This document shows, piece by piece, positions 31,741 through 41,169 of a stretch of DNA of 64,000 nucleotides. Each line of letters begins with the position of its first letter. The first letter of the stretch is position 1. The DNA is from Cordylochernes scorpioides (lineage: Eukaryota > Arthropoda > Arachnida > Pseudoscorpiones > Chernetidae). The position numbers and the translations under genes were made by a program. Location of the stretch: contig CP092880.1 of the NCBI GenBank assembly GCA_030710605.1, positions 7,311,619-7,375,618 of the forward strand, given 5' to 3'. Under the pieces are notes generated by a model, which was given only the letters and a program-made list of their open reading frames with translations, was not told the DNA's origin and did not search any database.

Positions 31741-32863
31741 CTTTGCACAGAGGCGATATCGTAGCCAATGAAGAACTTACAAGGCACGATTATTGCTAGT
31801 TGAAAACTTTACCTAATACCCCGCCTCTTGACGACGTGCAGTACTGTAGTAGTAGTCGTCTTTGTAGTACTGTAAGTACTGTAGTATTGTAAGTATTGTA
31901 TAGTAGGTAGCTTTGAGCAGAGGCGATATCGTAGCCAATGAGGATTTTCCAAGACACGATTATTGCTGGTTGAAAACTTTACCCAATACCCCGCCTTGAC
32001 GACGTGCAATACTGTAGTAGTAGTCGTCTTTGTAGTACTGTAAGTACTGTAGTATTGTAAGTATTGTATAGTAGGTAGCTTTGGGCAGAGACGATATCGT
32101 AGCCAATGAGGATTTTCCAAGACACGATCATTGCTGGTTGAAATCTTTACCCAATACCCCGCCTTGACGACGTGCAATACTGTAGTAGTCGTCTTTGTAG
32201 TACTGTAAGTACTGTAGTATTGTAAGTACTGTATAGTAGGTAGCTTTGGGCAGAGGCGATATCGTAGCCAATGAGATTCTTCCAAGGCACGATTATTGCT
32301 AGTTGAAAACTTTACCCAATACCCCGCCTTGACGACGTGCAATACTGTAGTAGTAGTCGTCTTTGTAGTACTGTAAGTACTGTAGTACTGTAAGTACTGT
32401 AGTATTGTAAGTATTGTATAGTAGGTAGCTTTGGGCAGAGACGATATCGTAGCCAATGAGGATTTTCCAAGACACGATCATTGCTGGTTGAAAACTTTAC
32501 CCAATACCTCACCTTGACGACGTGCAATACTGTAGTAGTCTTTGTAGTATTGTAAGTACTGTAGTATTGTAAGTATTGTATAGTAGGTAGCTTTGGGCAG
32601 AGACGATATCGTAGCCAATGAGGATCTTCCAAGATGCGATTATTGCTGGTTGAAAACTTTACCCAATACCCCGCCTTGACGACGTGCAATACTGTAGTAG
32701 TCGTCTTTGTAGTACTGTAAGTACTGTAGTATTGTAAGTATTGTATAGTAGGTAGCTTTGGGCAGAGACGATATCGTAGCCAATGAGGATCTTCCAAGAC
32801 GCGATTATTTCTAGTTGAAAACGTTACCCAATACCCCGCCTTGACGACGTGCAATACCGTCGG
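31741..32863. repeat. About 165-bp tandem array, 6-7 units
   Basis: The motif GACGACGTGCA recurs at 31830, 31998, 32166, 32331, 32516, 32678 and 32843. Each unit has GCAGAGACGATATCGTAGCC and an inner microsatellite made of GTACTGTAAGTACTGTAGTA-like 9-10-mers; its variable count gives unit sizes of 162-185 bp. Minus-strand frames of 215 and 180 codons arise from this array and are not genes. Confidence 0.92.
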
Positions 32864-33055
32864 CTAACGGCAAATTTTGGTGACCTCTCTCTCCCATCAA
32901 TTATCAATTGTTTTATATATTTATATCTATTTATTCATATATTTATCATTATATAATCTTATTTATTCATATTCATATTTATTCTGTATTTAATCTTATA
33001 TAATCTTATATGGACTTTGAAATAAATCAGTTTCAATCTCAATCTCGCTCTCATC
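32864..33055 (+). mobile_element. LINE-F 3' end following the array
   Basis: Ends TATGGACTTTGAAATAAATC, AGTTTCAATCTCAATCTCG. The array plus this end may be one element whose untranslated region carries the repeats, but no coding part was seen. Confidence 0.5.
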
Positions 33056-33716
33056 CATCAAGACATGGCAATTAGGCCAGTTTATTCTACCACACGGCTC
33101 TATAAAATTGTATTGAAAACTATCTATTTAAATCCAACAGGATTATTCTTTGTTAAGATCTTAGTAAAATCCTTTTGTAATACTCTTTATATTTTATTAT
33201 CATGTTCATGCTATATATTTATGAATAAGGATTATTTATTTAAACATTCTATAATTTTGTTAACGCTAGAATAACTATTTTTTGAATGTTGTGCTTCTCC
33301 TTTTTTTTTTTTGAACATATTGTAGCGGATGTATGTAAGTTTTTCTTTTATAGCTATTTTTAATGTAAAGGAAATAAATAATCAAGAATGTATGTCTCGT
33401 TAGTTTTTATTTTTAACCAACGTCCATTTTTACAAAGTCGTCATGTAAACAATGCTAAGTGATGATGATTATTGGAATAAAGTTCTAAGAAAAATTAAAT
33501 ATGAGAATAATAATTTTGAGATGTTTACAGCACGTATCAATATAATGAACATATATTTATTATCGTAAAGATATGGTTAAGTTCCACCAAAGTAGGGTGG
33601 ATGTGCCTTAACCGTATATGTGTTGGGTCCGAAGACCATTCCATCCTTGTCAGGAGGAGTGCTAACCGTCTCTCTTTTTTTTTTATCGTAAAGTTAGAGG
33701 CTGCCTGGCCGGTAGA
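33056..33716. other. AT-rich, with one coding-like remnant
   Basis: Minus-strand 33690-33560 includes a fairly GC-rich stretch (ACCATTCCATCCTTGTCAGG on plus) that could be an eroded LINE end; frames are broken. Rest is AT-rich. Confidence 0.35.
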
Positions 33717-33853
33717 CACTTCGGCCAGTTAGTTTTTTTTTTCCTTAACGTTTCGACAATAATTTTTTGTCTTCGTCAGGAGAAGTAAATAAAAATAAAA
33801 ATAAAACATTTGGCAAGGTGTTAAAAGAACAATTTTTAACGCCTTGACAAATA

Positions 33854-34131
33854 CACCTATCCCCCGATTTACACGTTAGATACGTTCCTGAGAAAAACGT
33901 GTATATCGAAAATTAAAAATTTTTAAAAATTAGAAATACAGACACAGTGTGCGTGTGCAGCAAGTCAGCACATAAGCTCGGGATTCCTCATGAGATGTGT
34001 ACACAGCGCATGTGTTCAATCACAGTAGCATTTAGTATAGTGCGATAAAAACAAAAATAAAACTTATTTGGAAAAACCGTGTAAAAGCGAAAACGTGTAA
34101 ATCAAGTACCGTGTAAATCGGGGGATAGGTG
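33854..34131. mobile_element. TA-flanked MITE, family M1, copy 3
   Basis: Same termini as the copies at 8.5 and 9.8 kb, TA at 33852-33853 and 34132-34133. It has a private change near the left end (CGTGTATATCGAAAATTAAA) and lacks the duplicated terminal motif. Inserted in family E, hence younger than that copy. Confidence 0.85.
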
Positions 34132-34153
34132 TACTTTATTTTATTTATTTCTC

Positions 34154-34183
34154 CTGACGAAGACAAAATATTTTTGTCGAAAC
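34154..34183 (+). other. Hammerhead-like core, E copy 3
   Basis: CTGACGA, A, stem GACAAAA/TTTTGTC, GAAACGTT. CTC before and GAG after can pair. Same limits as at 9282-9311. Confidence 0.3.
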
Positions 34184-34222
34184 GTTGAGGAAAAATAAAA
34201 AACTTCAACTGGCCGAAGTGTC

Positions 34223-34463
34223 TATTTTTCATATAAAAATATATTATTATTGTTCTGAAAAAAAAAAAATATAGAACAATCCATATTTAAATCTTTAAAT
34301 AATAAAAAGACGTATATTAAATTCTGGTTCAAATCACATTAATAGGTACCGCTCAGCAAGAGCAACCTAGTTCATGATAATTGAAACAGTGAATAATATA
34401 TGTGAAGGTTATTCACATATTAAACAAATTTTAACGAGGGATTCAATCCCGGTTCATGACTGT
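34223..34463. repeat. Family F fragment and SINE-1 head fragment
   Basis: 34268-34325 matches the outer part of family F (ATAGAACAATCCATATTTAA, AAAAAGACGTATATT). 34432-34463 (ACGAGGGATTCAATCCCGG) looks like a reversed SINE-1 head, from which the next array appears to grow. Confidence 0.45.
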
Positions 34464-35037
34464 CGGGAATCAAGCGTGTTACCCTCTCATCCACCGACTT
34501 ATATCGGGAATCGAGCGTGTTACCCTCTCATCCACCGACTTATATCGGGAATCGAGCGTGTTACCCTCTCATCCACCGACTTATATCGGGAATCGAGCGT
34601 GTTACCCTCTCATCCACCGACTTATATCGGGAATCGAGCGAGTTACCCTCTCATCCACCGACTTATATCGGGAATCGAGCGTGTTACCCTCTCATCCACC
34701 GACTTATATCGGGAATCGAGCGTGTTACCCTCTCATCCACCGACTTATATCGGGAATCGAGCGTGTTACCCTCTCATCCACCGACTTATATCGGGAATCG
34801 AGCGTGTTACCCTCTCATCCACCGACTTATATCGGGAATCGAGCGTGTTACCCTCTCATCCACCGACTTATATCGGGAATCGAGCGTGTTACCCTCTTAT
34901 CCACCGACTTATATCGGGAATCGAGCGTGTTACCCTCTCATCCACCGACTTATATCGGGAATCGAGCGTGTTACCCTCTCATCCTCCGACTTATATCGGG
35001 AATTGAGCGTGTTACCCTCTCATCCACCGACTTATAT
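34464..35037. repeat. 41-bp tandem array, 14 units, SINE-1 head derived
   Basis: 574 bp equals 14.0 units of 41 bp (CGGGAATCGAGCGTGTTACC / CTCTCATCCACCGACTTATA / T). The reverse complement AGTCGGTGGATGAGAGGGTA resembles the SINE-1 head at 24476 (AGTCAGTAGACGAGTGGTTA). Units are almost identical. Because 41 is not a multiple of 3 and the unit lacks stops, three plus frames stay open for about 200 codons; these are not genes. Confidence 0.92.
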
Positions 35038-35111
35038 TAAATTGAATAAAATATTTTGCAAGCCGAATTATTGGCAAATAAATCTTTTATTCAATCCAAT
35101 ATATGAATTTT
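35038..35111. repeat. Family F outer arm fragment
   Basis: AATAAATCTTTTATTCAATC, CAATATATGAATTTTTATTA, the right end of a family F copy; the left part is at 34268-34325, so the 41-bp array sits inside an F element. Confidence 0.5.
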
Positions 35112-35290
35112 TATTATCTAAATATAGCCACGTGGAAAATTAGGGAAGGCCAACTTCGGGATGAGACAACAATTTATTCCAGGCAAGAACAAACTATGTG
35201 TGATAAACAAAAGATAAGCAATGAGGGAAGTTTACAGAGTATCAAAATATAAACATCAAAAATGATACTCTGTTAATAAAATAATAAATA
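35112..35290. repeat. Dispersed repeat family I, copy 2
   Basis: Near-copy of 10960-11125: GGAAAATTAGGGAAGGCCAA, GGCAAGAACAAACTATG, GGGAAGTTTACAGAGTATCA. Confidence 0.7.
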
Positions 35291-35321
35291 CTTTGCGACA
35301 ATATATATTTATGTACTTTAG

Positions 35322-36006
35322 ATAATAAAAAGGCATATATTGGATTTAATAAAAGATTTATTTTGCCAATATTTCGGCTGGCCGAACGCCAACCTTTATC
35401 GAGGCCTTACATCTTTGTAAACACAAACTCAGCGCCGCATAGTGTTCTACACTTTGAACACTATGCGGCGCTGAGTTTGTGTATACAAAAATGTTAATGC
35501 CTCGATAAAGGTTGGCGTTCGGCCAGCCGAAATATTGGCAAAATACAACAACAACAACAACAAAAAGCCTTTATTGAGGACCTCTCGTCCTATATAGGAT
35601 TCGCCAGTTTACAGAGTAATTGAAAAGAAGATAACTAAGAATACAGAGAGAAACCTATATGTAGTAGGTATAGTATAGTATTTTCTACACTGTGACTATA
35701 TACAACAGCAGCAACAAGCCTTTTACTGGAATCAAAGTCCCATACAGGATTCGTCATTTTAATCCTGACATAGATTATTTGCATATAATTATTTACATCA
35801 ATTAGATTATGTATATAGCCTCCTCTTCTCTTCAGCCGTCTTCCAGAATTTGAACAACGGAAAAGCTCCAGCTCTGTTTCTCACCACCTCATTCGACGGG
35901 AGCTCCAAAGAGAGTCCCTCAAGGCCTATATTGGCAAAATAAATCTTTTATTAAATCCAATATATGTCTTTTTATTATCTAATGAATTAAATATGGATTG
36001 TTCTAT
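35322..36006. repeat. Foldback family F, split by LINE-C
   Basis: Arms AAAAAGGCATATATTGGATT and complement at 35935-35975; inner pair AACACTATGCGGCGCTGAGT around 35440-35475. The right arm is split by a LINE insertion (35546-35928) with a 13-bp TSD. Confidence 0.85.
35546..35928 (-). mobile_element. LINE-C, 383-bp 5'-truncated copy with exact TSD
   Basis: Exact 13-bp duplication TATTGGCAAAATA at 35533-35545 and 35929-35941. Minus-strand frame from 35928 reads GLEGLSLELPSNEVVRNRAG then AFPLFKFWKTAEEKRRLYT and a stop, the ORF2 C-terminus. The 3' UTR holds two similar tail motifs (AGGCTTTTTGTTGTTGTTG at the end). Homologous to 62048-62600. Confidence 0.85.
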
Positions 36007-36007
36007 T

Positions 36008-36180
36008 TTCAGAATATCTATGTACTGATGAGGGATAAAACCATGGTATACATGTTGGATTTTTTGTTTGAATTTGCCAAAACTGATTTTGTGGCTCATT
36101 CTTCAACACTATTAGTAAAGTTTTTTACTAGGGTAAATAAACCTAATGTATCATTGTTTATCATTTTGAAAACATACTGA
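36008..36180 (+). repeat. Repeat family J, copy 4
   Basis: TATGTACTGATGAGGGATAA then AACCATGGTATACATGTTGG, followed by TTTGCCAAAACTGATTTTGT. Shorter in the core than the 10.3-kb copy. Confidence 0.6.
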
Positions 36181-36295
36181 AATAAAATGTATGCACCTCT
36201 ACAGACCTATAAGCTTATGTCCATAGGTTCACTAAACACCCCTAAGCTGCCTTCCATAGAAAATACAGGGTATATTCCAAACCAATCCAATACAA
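36181..36295. other. Unassigned
   Basis: No feature recognised. Confidence 0.4.
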
Positions 36296-36488
36296 TAGTA
36301 GAGCGGTCTAGAGATTAATTTGGCGAAATCGCTGAGAGGGTTCACTACTGATAAGCCAAGCCCTCTCTTTCAATAACTCATATCATTGCAGTAAGGTCTG
36401 TATAGATAATATTTGATGATATTTAAAAGAAGCGCATTGCCAGTAAATTTATTTGTGTAAAATTTTAACGATAGATGGCAATTAAATC
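36296..36488 (-). repeat. R repeat, reverse copy
   Basis: Reverse of 9039-9233 (AGAGCGGTCTAGAGATTAAT ... CGATAGATGGCAATTAAAT) with moderate divergence. Confidence 0.8.
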
Positions 36489-36490
36489 TA

Positions 36491-36790
36491 ACCTTTTTGG
36501 ATGAGGTATGAAAGGGTGAATTATGAAGAGTAATGATGAACGGAAAAATAAAAGTGTCCAGGGATGGGAATCGAACCCACAATGTTCCGCTTACCGGGCA
36601 GATGTCATGTCCACTATGCTACCATCCCTGGATACTTTTATTTTCTGTTCATCATTACTCTTCATAATTCACCCTTTCATACCTCATCCAAAAAGGTTAG
36701 AAATAGTCAATATTTCACCTTGAAATAAATTTTGATTTTTCATTGAAAAGAAACTCTTGCTGTGTAACTTCAAGTGTGGTTTTATAATGT
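36491..36790. mobile_element. SINE-2 foldback around one tRNA-like head
   Basis: 36491-36557 is the SINE-2 body reversed and 36632-36790 the body forward; they are inverted copies flanking a single tRNA-like head (36558-36631). The head's acceptor stem (CCAGGGA/TCCCTGG) lets either end continue into CTGGACACTTTTATTTT-type body. Confidence 0.75.
36558..36631 (-). other. tRNA-Thr(GGT)-like SINE-2 head
   Basis: 74 nt on the minus strand. Acceptor arms CCAGGGA and TCCCTGG pair fully; anticodon arm TCTGC / CCGGTAA / GCGGA gives GGT; B box GGGTTCGATTCCC is intact. The A-box region (TGGTAGCATAGTGGACA) is plausible. As both sides run into SINE-2 body, I treat it as a SINE head, not a tRNA gene. Confidence 0.55.
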
Positions 36791-36953
36791 ATTATTGTTT
36801 ATCATTTTTACTTATATAAAAATATGCTCATATTTTACATATTTAAACATTTGTGTGTTTTCCCGTCGAAGTGCTGATAAGTCTGAAAAAAAGGGAAATA
36901 AAATTTATACAAGAAACTTAAATTTGGATGATAAGTCACAATTTGGATTATAG
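36791..36953. other. AT-rich, no feature seen
   Basis: No feature recognised. Confidence 0.4.
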
Positions 36954-37085
36954 ATTATAAACACAAGGTGATAAGACCAAATCCAAATAGTGTGTGACGT
37001 TTTGATAACAACGCCCTGTTTCCGAAACGTTACACACTATTTATCTATTTGGATTTGGTCTTGTTACCTTGTGTTTTTAACCTTG
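36954..37085. repeat. Small foldback family H
   Basis: Arms AACACAAGGTGATAAGACCA / complement, and CAAATCCAAATAG / CTATTTGGATTTGG. The centre reads GTGACGTTTTGATAACAACG, CCCTGTTTCCGAAACGTTAC: an ACGTT/AACGT pair around TTGATAA...GAAAC, again near the hammerhead-like layout. Confidence 0.7.
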
Positions 37086-37379
37086 GATGCTTTATTGTTT
37101 TTTTATAAAATGTTGATATTTTAAACATTAATACTTTGTTTTAAATTGTTTTCTTTCTCTCGGAATTTCGCACACACAAATTATTTGAATAATCTATAGT
37201 TTTAAACGTTTCTAAATTGTTGAATTTTGTGGATTTGTGTGAATCACAGAAGTAGAGATAGATTGAGATTGAAACTGATTTATTACAATTTTCATATAAG
37301 ATTATATATGGTTAATTACAGAATAAATACGAATAAATAAGATTAAATAAGGATAAATATATATAAATATATTAAAAAT
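37086..37379 (-). mobile_element. AT-rich DNA and LINE-F 3' end (reverse)
   Basis: 37258-37330 on the minus strand shows GGACTT-like end, AATAAATCAGTTTCAATCTC then (TC) tail. The rest is AT-rich. Confidence 0.45.
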
Positions 37380-37490
37380 AAAGAAAGCATATCCTGACCA
37401 GGAGCACATGTGCTTTACAGAAGGCAGAGCGCCATCTGGTGGAACAGAAATCAACTAAACATTGATTTAGCCTGTTCCCTGATTTTTTTC
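37380..37490. repeat. Family G fragment
   Basis: AAAGCATATCCTGACCAGGA, GGCAGAGCGCCATCTGGTGG, TTGATTTAGCCTGTTCCCTG: left half of the foldback at 31327-31496. Confidence 0.7.
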
Positions 37491-37554
37491 TATTGTTTTT
37501 TCATATAAATAAATGTAAAATATACATAAAATAGATAAATATGCATTATTTTTA

Positions 37555-37830
37555 ATTAAAAAGGCATATATTGGATCAAAATATCACTTTTTAATTAAAG
37601 ATCTTTTTTTACCATCCCTGGACACTTTATTTTTCCGTTTATCATTACTCTTCACAATTCATCCTTTCATACTTCATCCCTAAGGTTAGAAATAATCGTT
37701 ATTTCTCCTTAAAATAAATTTCGATTTTTCGTTTAAAAGAAACATTTGCGGTATAATTTTCAAATGTCGATCTACAATTAAAGATTTATTTATGGATTTG
37801 CTCTATTTTCAATACATATACTTATATTTT
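37555..37830. repeat. Family F fragment carrying a SINE-2 insertion
   Basis: F sequence (AAAAAGGCATATATTGGATC) at 37555-37602 and its outer end (GGATTTGCTCTATTTTCAAT) at 37787-37830. SINE-2 body, headless, at 37603-37786, bounded by AATTAAAGAT at 37593-37602 and 37787-37796 (exact 10-bp TSD). Confidence 0.75.
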
Positions 37831-38070
37831 GAAAATAGAGCAATCCATAGATAAATCTTTAATTAAAAAGGCATATATTGGATCAAAATATCATTTATTT
37901 TACCAATATTTCAGTTGGCTGAACCTTTATCAAGGTGTTAAGTGGCGCTGAGTTTATTGTTAACACACTTTAAAATGTTATAACACCTTGATAAAGATTG
38001 GCGTTCAGCCAACTGAAATATTGGTAAAATAAATGATATTTTGATCCAATATATTCCTTTTTAATTAAAT
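37831..38070. repeat. Foldback family F, near-complete copy
   Basis: AGAGCAATCCATAGATAAAT, CAGTTGGCTGAACC, then inverse ending TCCAATATATTCC. A deletion in the left arm removes the GCGTTC hairpin loop, and the centre is shortened. Confidence 0.75.
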
Positions 38071-38600
38071 ATATTTATATATTGTGGAGAGATTGAAACT
38101 GATTTATTAATCTTTCATATAATCTCCAATTCCACACATCCATTACCTAAAGACGGAACTCTCTACAGTTATTATGAACACACAATAAGAACGTATAACA
38201 AATAATACGAATTACATATAACTTTACATCATATCAAATATTTTAAATAAATCGAAGATCTATCCGGGGATAGGTTTTTTAAATAGTTTTTATTAACTTA
38301 AGTTTTCTTGGACTTATCAGCCCTTTGACGGGAGTAACACAGTAACTATAATAAATCAGCAAGCTTTAGTGAGAAAAACTAATGAAGAAACGTATATTCC
38401 CGGTGTAACATTTAAATTAGATATAATAAAAAATTTGCCCCACAGATTCAATGAATTCATTTTTAAAATATACTAGTAATATATAAGGGAGAGAGATATT
38501 GAGATTGAAACTACTTTATTTCAAAGTCCATATAAGATTAAATACATAATGAAGAGAGAGAGAGAGTGTGACGTTTGTTGAAGATTTGTTCCTATTCTGG
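38071..38600. other. LINE-F tails (reverse) in AT-rich DNA
   Basis: 38088-38130 and 38485-38560 both read GAGATTGAAACT.(A/G)(C/T)TTTATT, the reversed LINE-F end, the second with (GA)n. 38270-38350 has TTTTCTTGGACTTATCAGCC, CTTTGACGGG, matching in layout 15485-15570. Confidence 0.45.
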
Positions 38601-39119
38601 CTGATGTGAAAGCAGATTAGGATTAGCAAAAGAGGAGATTTGCCAATCTACCCTGGGCAAGTAAACACCTGGGTGTTGATCCAGATCTGATCTGTGGAAT
38701 TTCTAGCCGCCTGCACACCTGTAGTTCCTAATGAGCATCTACGCACGCATTCCCGACCCCCCGTAGAGTGGCGGGTAGCGCCATGCCATGTAGATCTAGC
38801 TTCCATCGTTCCCACATAATCCCATGTCGGTATTACTACCAGCTAACATAAGGTGTCGTCTACATTGAAAACACCAGTTTTCGTCCAATCTTCGAAATGA
38901 TCCGTTCATTTTGCCGCTGGCCGTTAGACAAAGGATGTCGCGAATACTGAAATAGACGATCTGCGACACATTATAGACTTTCCATTTTCTTAAGTACATC
39001 ACACGTGTAGACGCAGTTCGACTGTAGAGTCACTTAGAAGATATCCTGACCCTTTGATTAACTTCTATTTAATAATACGATTGTCGATTTGAGTAAGAAT
39101 CGTGGAAAACTCCTTGAAG
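38601..39119. other. Unclassified GC-moderate segment
   Basis: 38600-39050 has a normal base mix and a minus-strand 68-codon frame with WCFQCRRHLMLAGSNTDMG, unrecognised. It may be an old transposon. Motif CACACGTGTAGACGCAGTTC at 39001 recalls the SINE-1 body. Confidence 0.35.
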
Positions 39120-39121
39120 TA

Positions 39122-40305
39122 CACTCGTTGACAGAACTTAAGGAAGTTGTACCTTTTAGCATATATATCTGAATTCAAACAATTACTCTGAAAGATATTT
39201 GATACACAGTGGCCTTTATTGAAGACACACGAGATAACCAAGTGTGTAAACACTCATAGACAAAACTTAAGGAAGTTTTATTTTTAGCATGTATATCGGG
39301 ATTCAGACAATAACTCTGAAAGATACACTCATGGACAAAACTTAAGGAAGTTGTATCTTTTAGCATGTATATCGGTATTCAGACAATAACTCTGAAAGAT
39401 ACACTCATGGACAAAACTTAAGGAAGTTGTACCTTTTAGCATGTATATCGGGATTCAGACAATAACTCTGAAAGATACACTCATGGACAAAACTTAAGGA
39501 AGTTGTACCTTTTACCATGTATATCTGGATTGAGACAATAACTCTAAACGATACACTCATAGACAAAACTTAAGGAAGTTGTACCTTTTACCATGTATAT
39601 CTGGATTCAGACAATAACTCTGAAAGATACACTCATGGACAAAACTTAAGGAAGTTATACCTTTTAGCATGTATATCGGGATTTAGACAATAACTCTGAA
39701 AGATACACTCATGGACAAAACTTAAGGAAGTTGTACCTTTTAGCATGTATATCGAGATTCAGACAATAACTCTGAAAGATACACTCATGGACAAAACTTA
39801 AGGAAGTTTCACCTTTTAGCATGTATATCGAGATTCAGACAATAACTCTGAAAGATACACTCATGGACAAAACTTAAGCATGTTTTACCTTTCATCATGT
39901 ATATCGGGATTCAGACAATAACTCTGAAAGATACACTCATGGACAAAACTTAAGCATGTTTTACCTTTCATCATGTATATCGGGATTCAGACAATAACTC
40001 TGAAAGATACACTCATGGACAAAACTTAAGGAAGTTGTACCTTTCAGCATGTATATCGGGATTCAGACAATAACTCTGAAAGATACACTCATTGACAGAA
40101 CTTAGGAAAGTTTTACCTTTCAGCATGTATATCGGAATTCAGACAATAACTCTGAAAGATACACTCATGGACAAAACATAAGGAAGTAGTATCTTTTAGC
40201 ATGTATATCGGGATTCAGACAATAACTCTGAAAAATACACTCATGGACAAAACTTAAGGAAGTTGTACCTTTTAGCATGTATATCGGGATTCAGACAATA
40301 ACTCT
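39122..40305. mobile_element. Tc1-like MITE expanded by an internal 76-bp array
   Basis: Left terminus CACTCGTTGACAGAACTTAA (TA at 39120-39121), body through GATACACAGTGGCCTTTATT to AACCAAGTGTG, then the array at 39250. The right end is truncated after AATAACTCT. Confidence 0.8.
39250..40305 (+). repeat. 76-bp tandem array, about 14 units
   Basis: Unit: CACTCATGGACAAAACTTAA, GGAAGTTGTACCTTTTAGCA, TGTATATCGGGATTCAGACA, ATAACTCTGAAAGATA. Starts are 76 bp apart (for example 39325 and 39401). The first 22 bases are the MITE TIR, so each unit is a terminal segment of the element. A subset shares TTAAGCATGTTTTACCTTTC, showing local sub-duplication. Confidence 0.95.
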
Positions 40306-40689
40306 TGCAGCGAACTAAGGTATCTCTGACCATTCATCTTGTTAATATGAGCTTCAAAATTGCTTCAATAGTTCCTAAATCTTTCACAATTCCGACACCT
40401 ACCAGTATATGCAAATAGGCATACAAAAATCTGTCAATACCTAGTTCAAAACTGCTCTACAGGTGTAACATTTACAATCTAAAACCAGTTTCAAATTCCT
40501 ATTCACTATGATAATCACGGCTAGGAATGATTAAACTCTTAATTTTTTTCTCTTCACTTTTAATAATAATGAAAAATGAACAATTTTGATGTAAATATTT
40601 GATGGCAAAGTTTTTCCTTCTCTCTTTCTTTATCCTTTTAATATCATATGACTATTCTTTACGGCCTAAAATTATTGTAAATATGTATA
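40306..40689. other. AT-rich intergenic DNA
   Basis: No feature recognised. Confidence 0.45.
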
Positions 40690-40930
40690 GATAAATGTAG
40701 AGGCATACATGCATACAGCGCTGCTCGCGCTGATGTGGCGCGTGATTTTTGAAAATTGGCAGGTCTCCAAGCCAAGGGCGACGCTTGTGTTTGCCACAAA
40801 CCGGAAGAAAATATATTGAGTTTTCAGGATTTTATAAACAAAGTGTCGAAACCTTTTGATCAGAGTAGTTTATGTCAGCGCAAGTATCCCTAGGGGGACA
40901 TAACGCTTTAAATTGATATAAATAAATGAT
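40690..40930 (+). mobile_element. LINE-D 3' end, forward
   Basis: Ends GTCAGCGCAAGTATCCCTAG, GGGGACATAACGCTTTAAAT then ATAAATAAATGATAATCATGG. Same hairpin as at 11.5 and 16.3 kb; the upstream part (GCGCTGCTCGCGCTGATGTG) is the longest non-AT-rich 3' UTR of this family here. Confidence 0.6.
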
Positions 40931-41169
40931 AATCATGGCCCTGGGATAAGTGAAAACTCGACCGTCAAAGGAATAAATAATTCCATATCTAGGGATGGGG
41001 TGGGTGGCCTAGATAACGTGAGCGGGATGAGCCAAGTTGACCGACGTGGTGTGAGGCGGACCCTGCCTTAATTACCAGAGGCATACAGCACCTGAACCTT
41101 GACCAATTAATGGGGGAAGAGTGGAATACAGAATTATGGAACTTTAATAACTTCGCCTTGTGTGGGAAC
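40931..41169. other. Unclassified, perhaps LINE sequence
   Basis: GC-moderate (GGGATGAGCCAAGTTGACCG, GGCGGACCCTGCC). No open frame of note. Confidence 0.3.

Larger units (their letters stand above)
33717..34222. repeat. Foldback family E, copy 3, split by MITE M1
   Basis: Left arm CACTTCGGCCAGTTAG...; right arm ...AACTGGCCGAAGTGTC. The M1 MITE (33854-34131) sits at the palindrome centre. Right-arm core 34154-34183: CTGACGAAGACAAAAT / TTTTGTCGAAACGTTGAGG. Confidence 0.85.

Noticed and set aside
31809..32854. Minus-strand ORFs of 215 and 180 codons
   Set aside because: Generated by the about 165-bp array; frames shift between units because unit lengths differ.
34464..35037. Regular repeats considered as a CRISPR array
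   Set aside because: Head-to-tail identical units with no unique spacers, in a eukaryotic context; likewise for the 27-, 76- and 112/130-bp arrays.
34374..35143. Three overlapping plus-strand ORFs of about 200 codons
   Set aside because: They read the same 41-bp satellite in three phases; the 41-residue peptide period equals three units. No non-repeat domain.
36558..36631. Stand-alone tRNA-Thr gene
   Set aside because: The body on both sides is SINE-2, and headless SINE-2 copies begin with its 3' end; so it is a SINE head.
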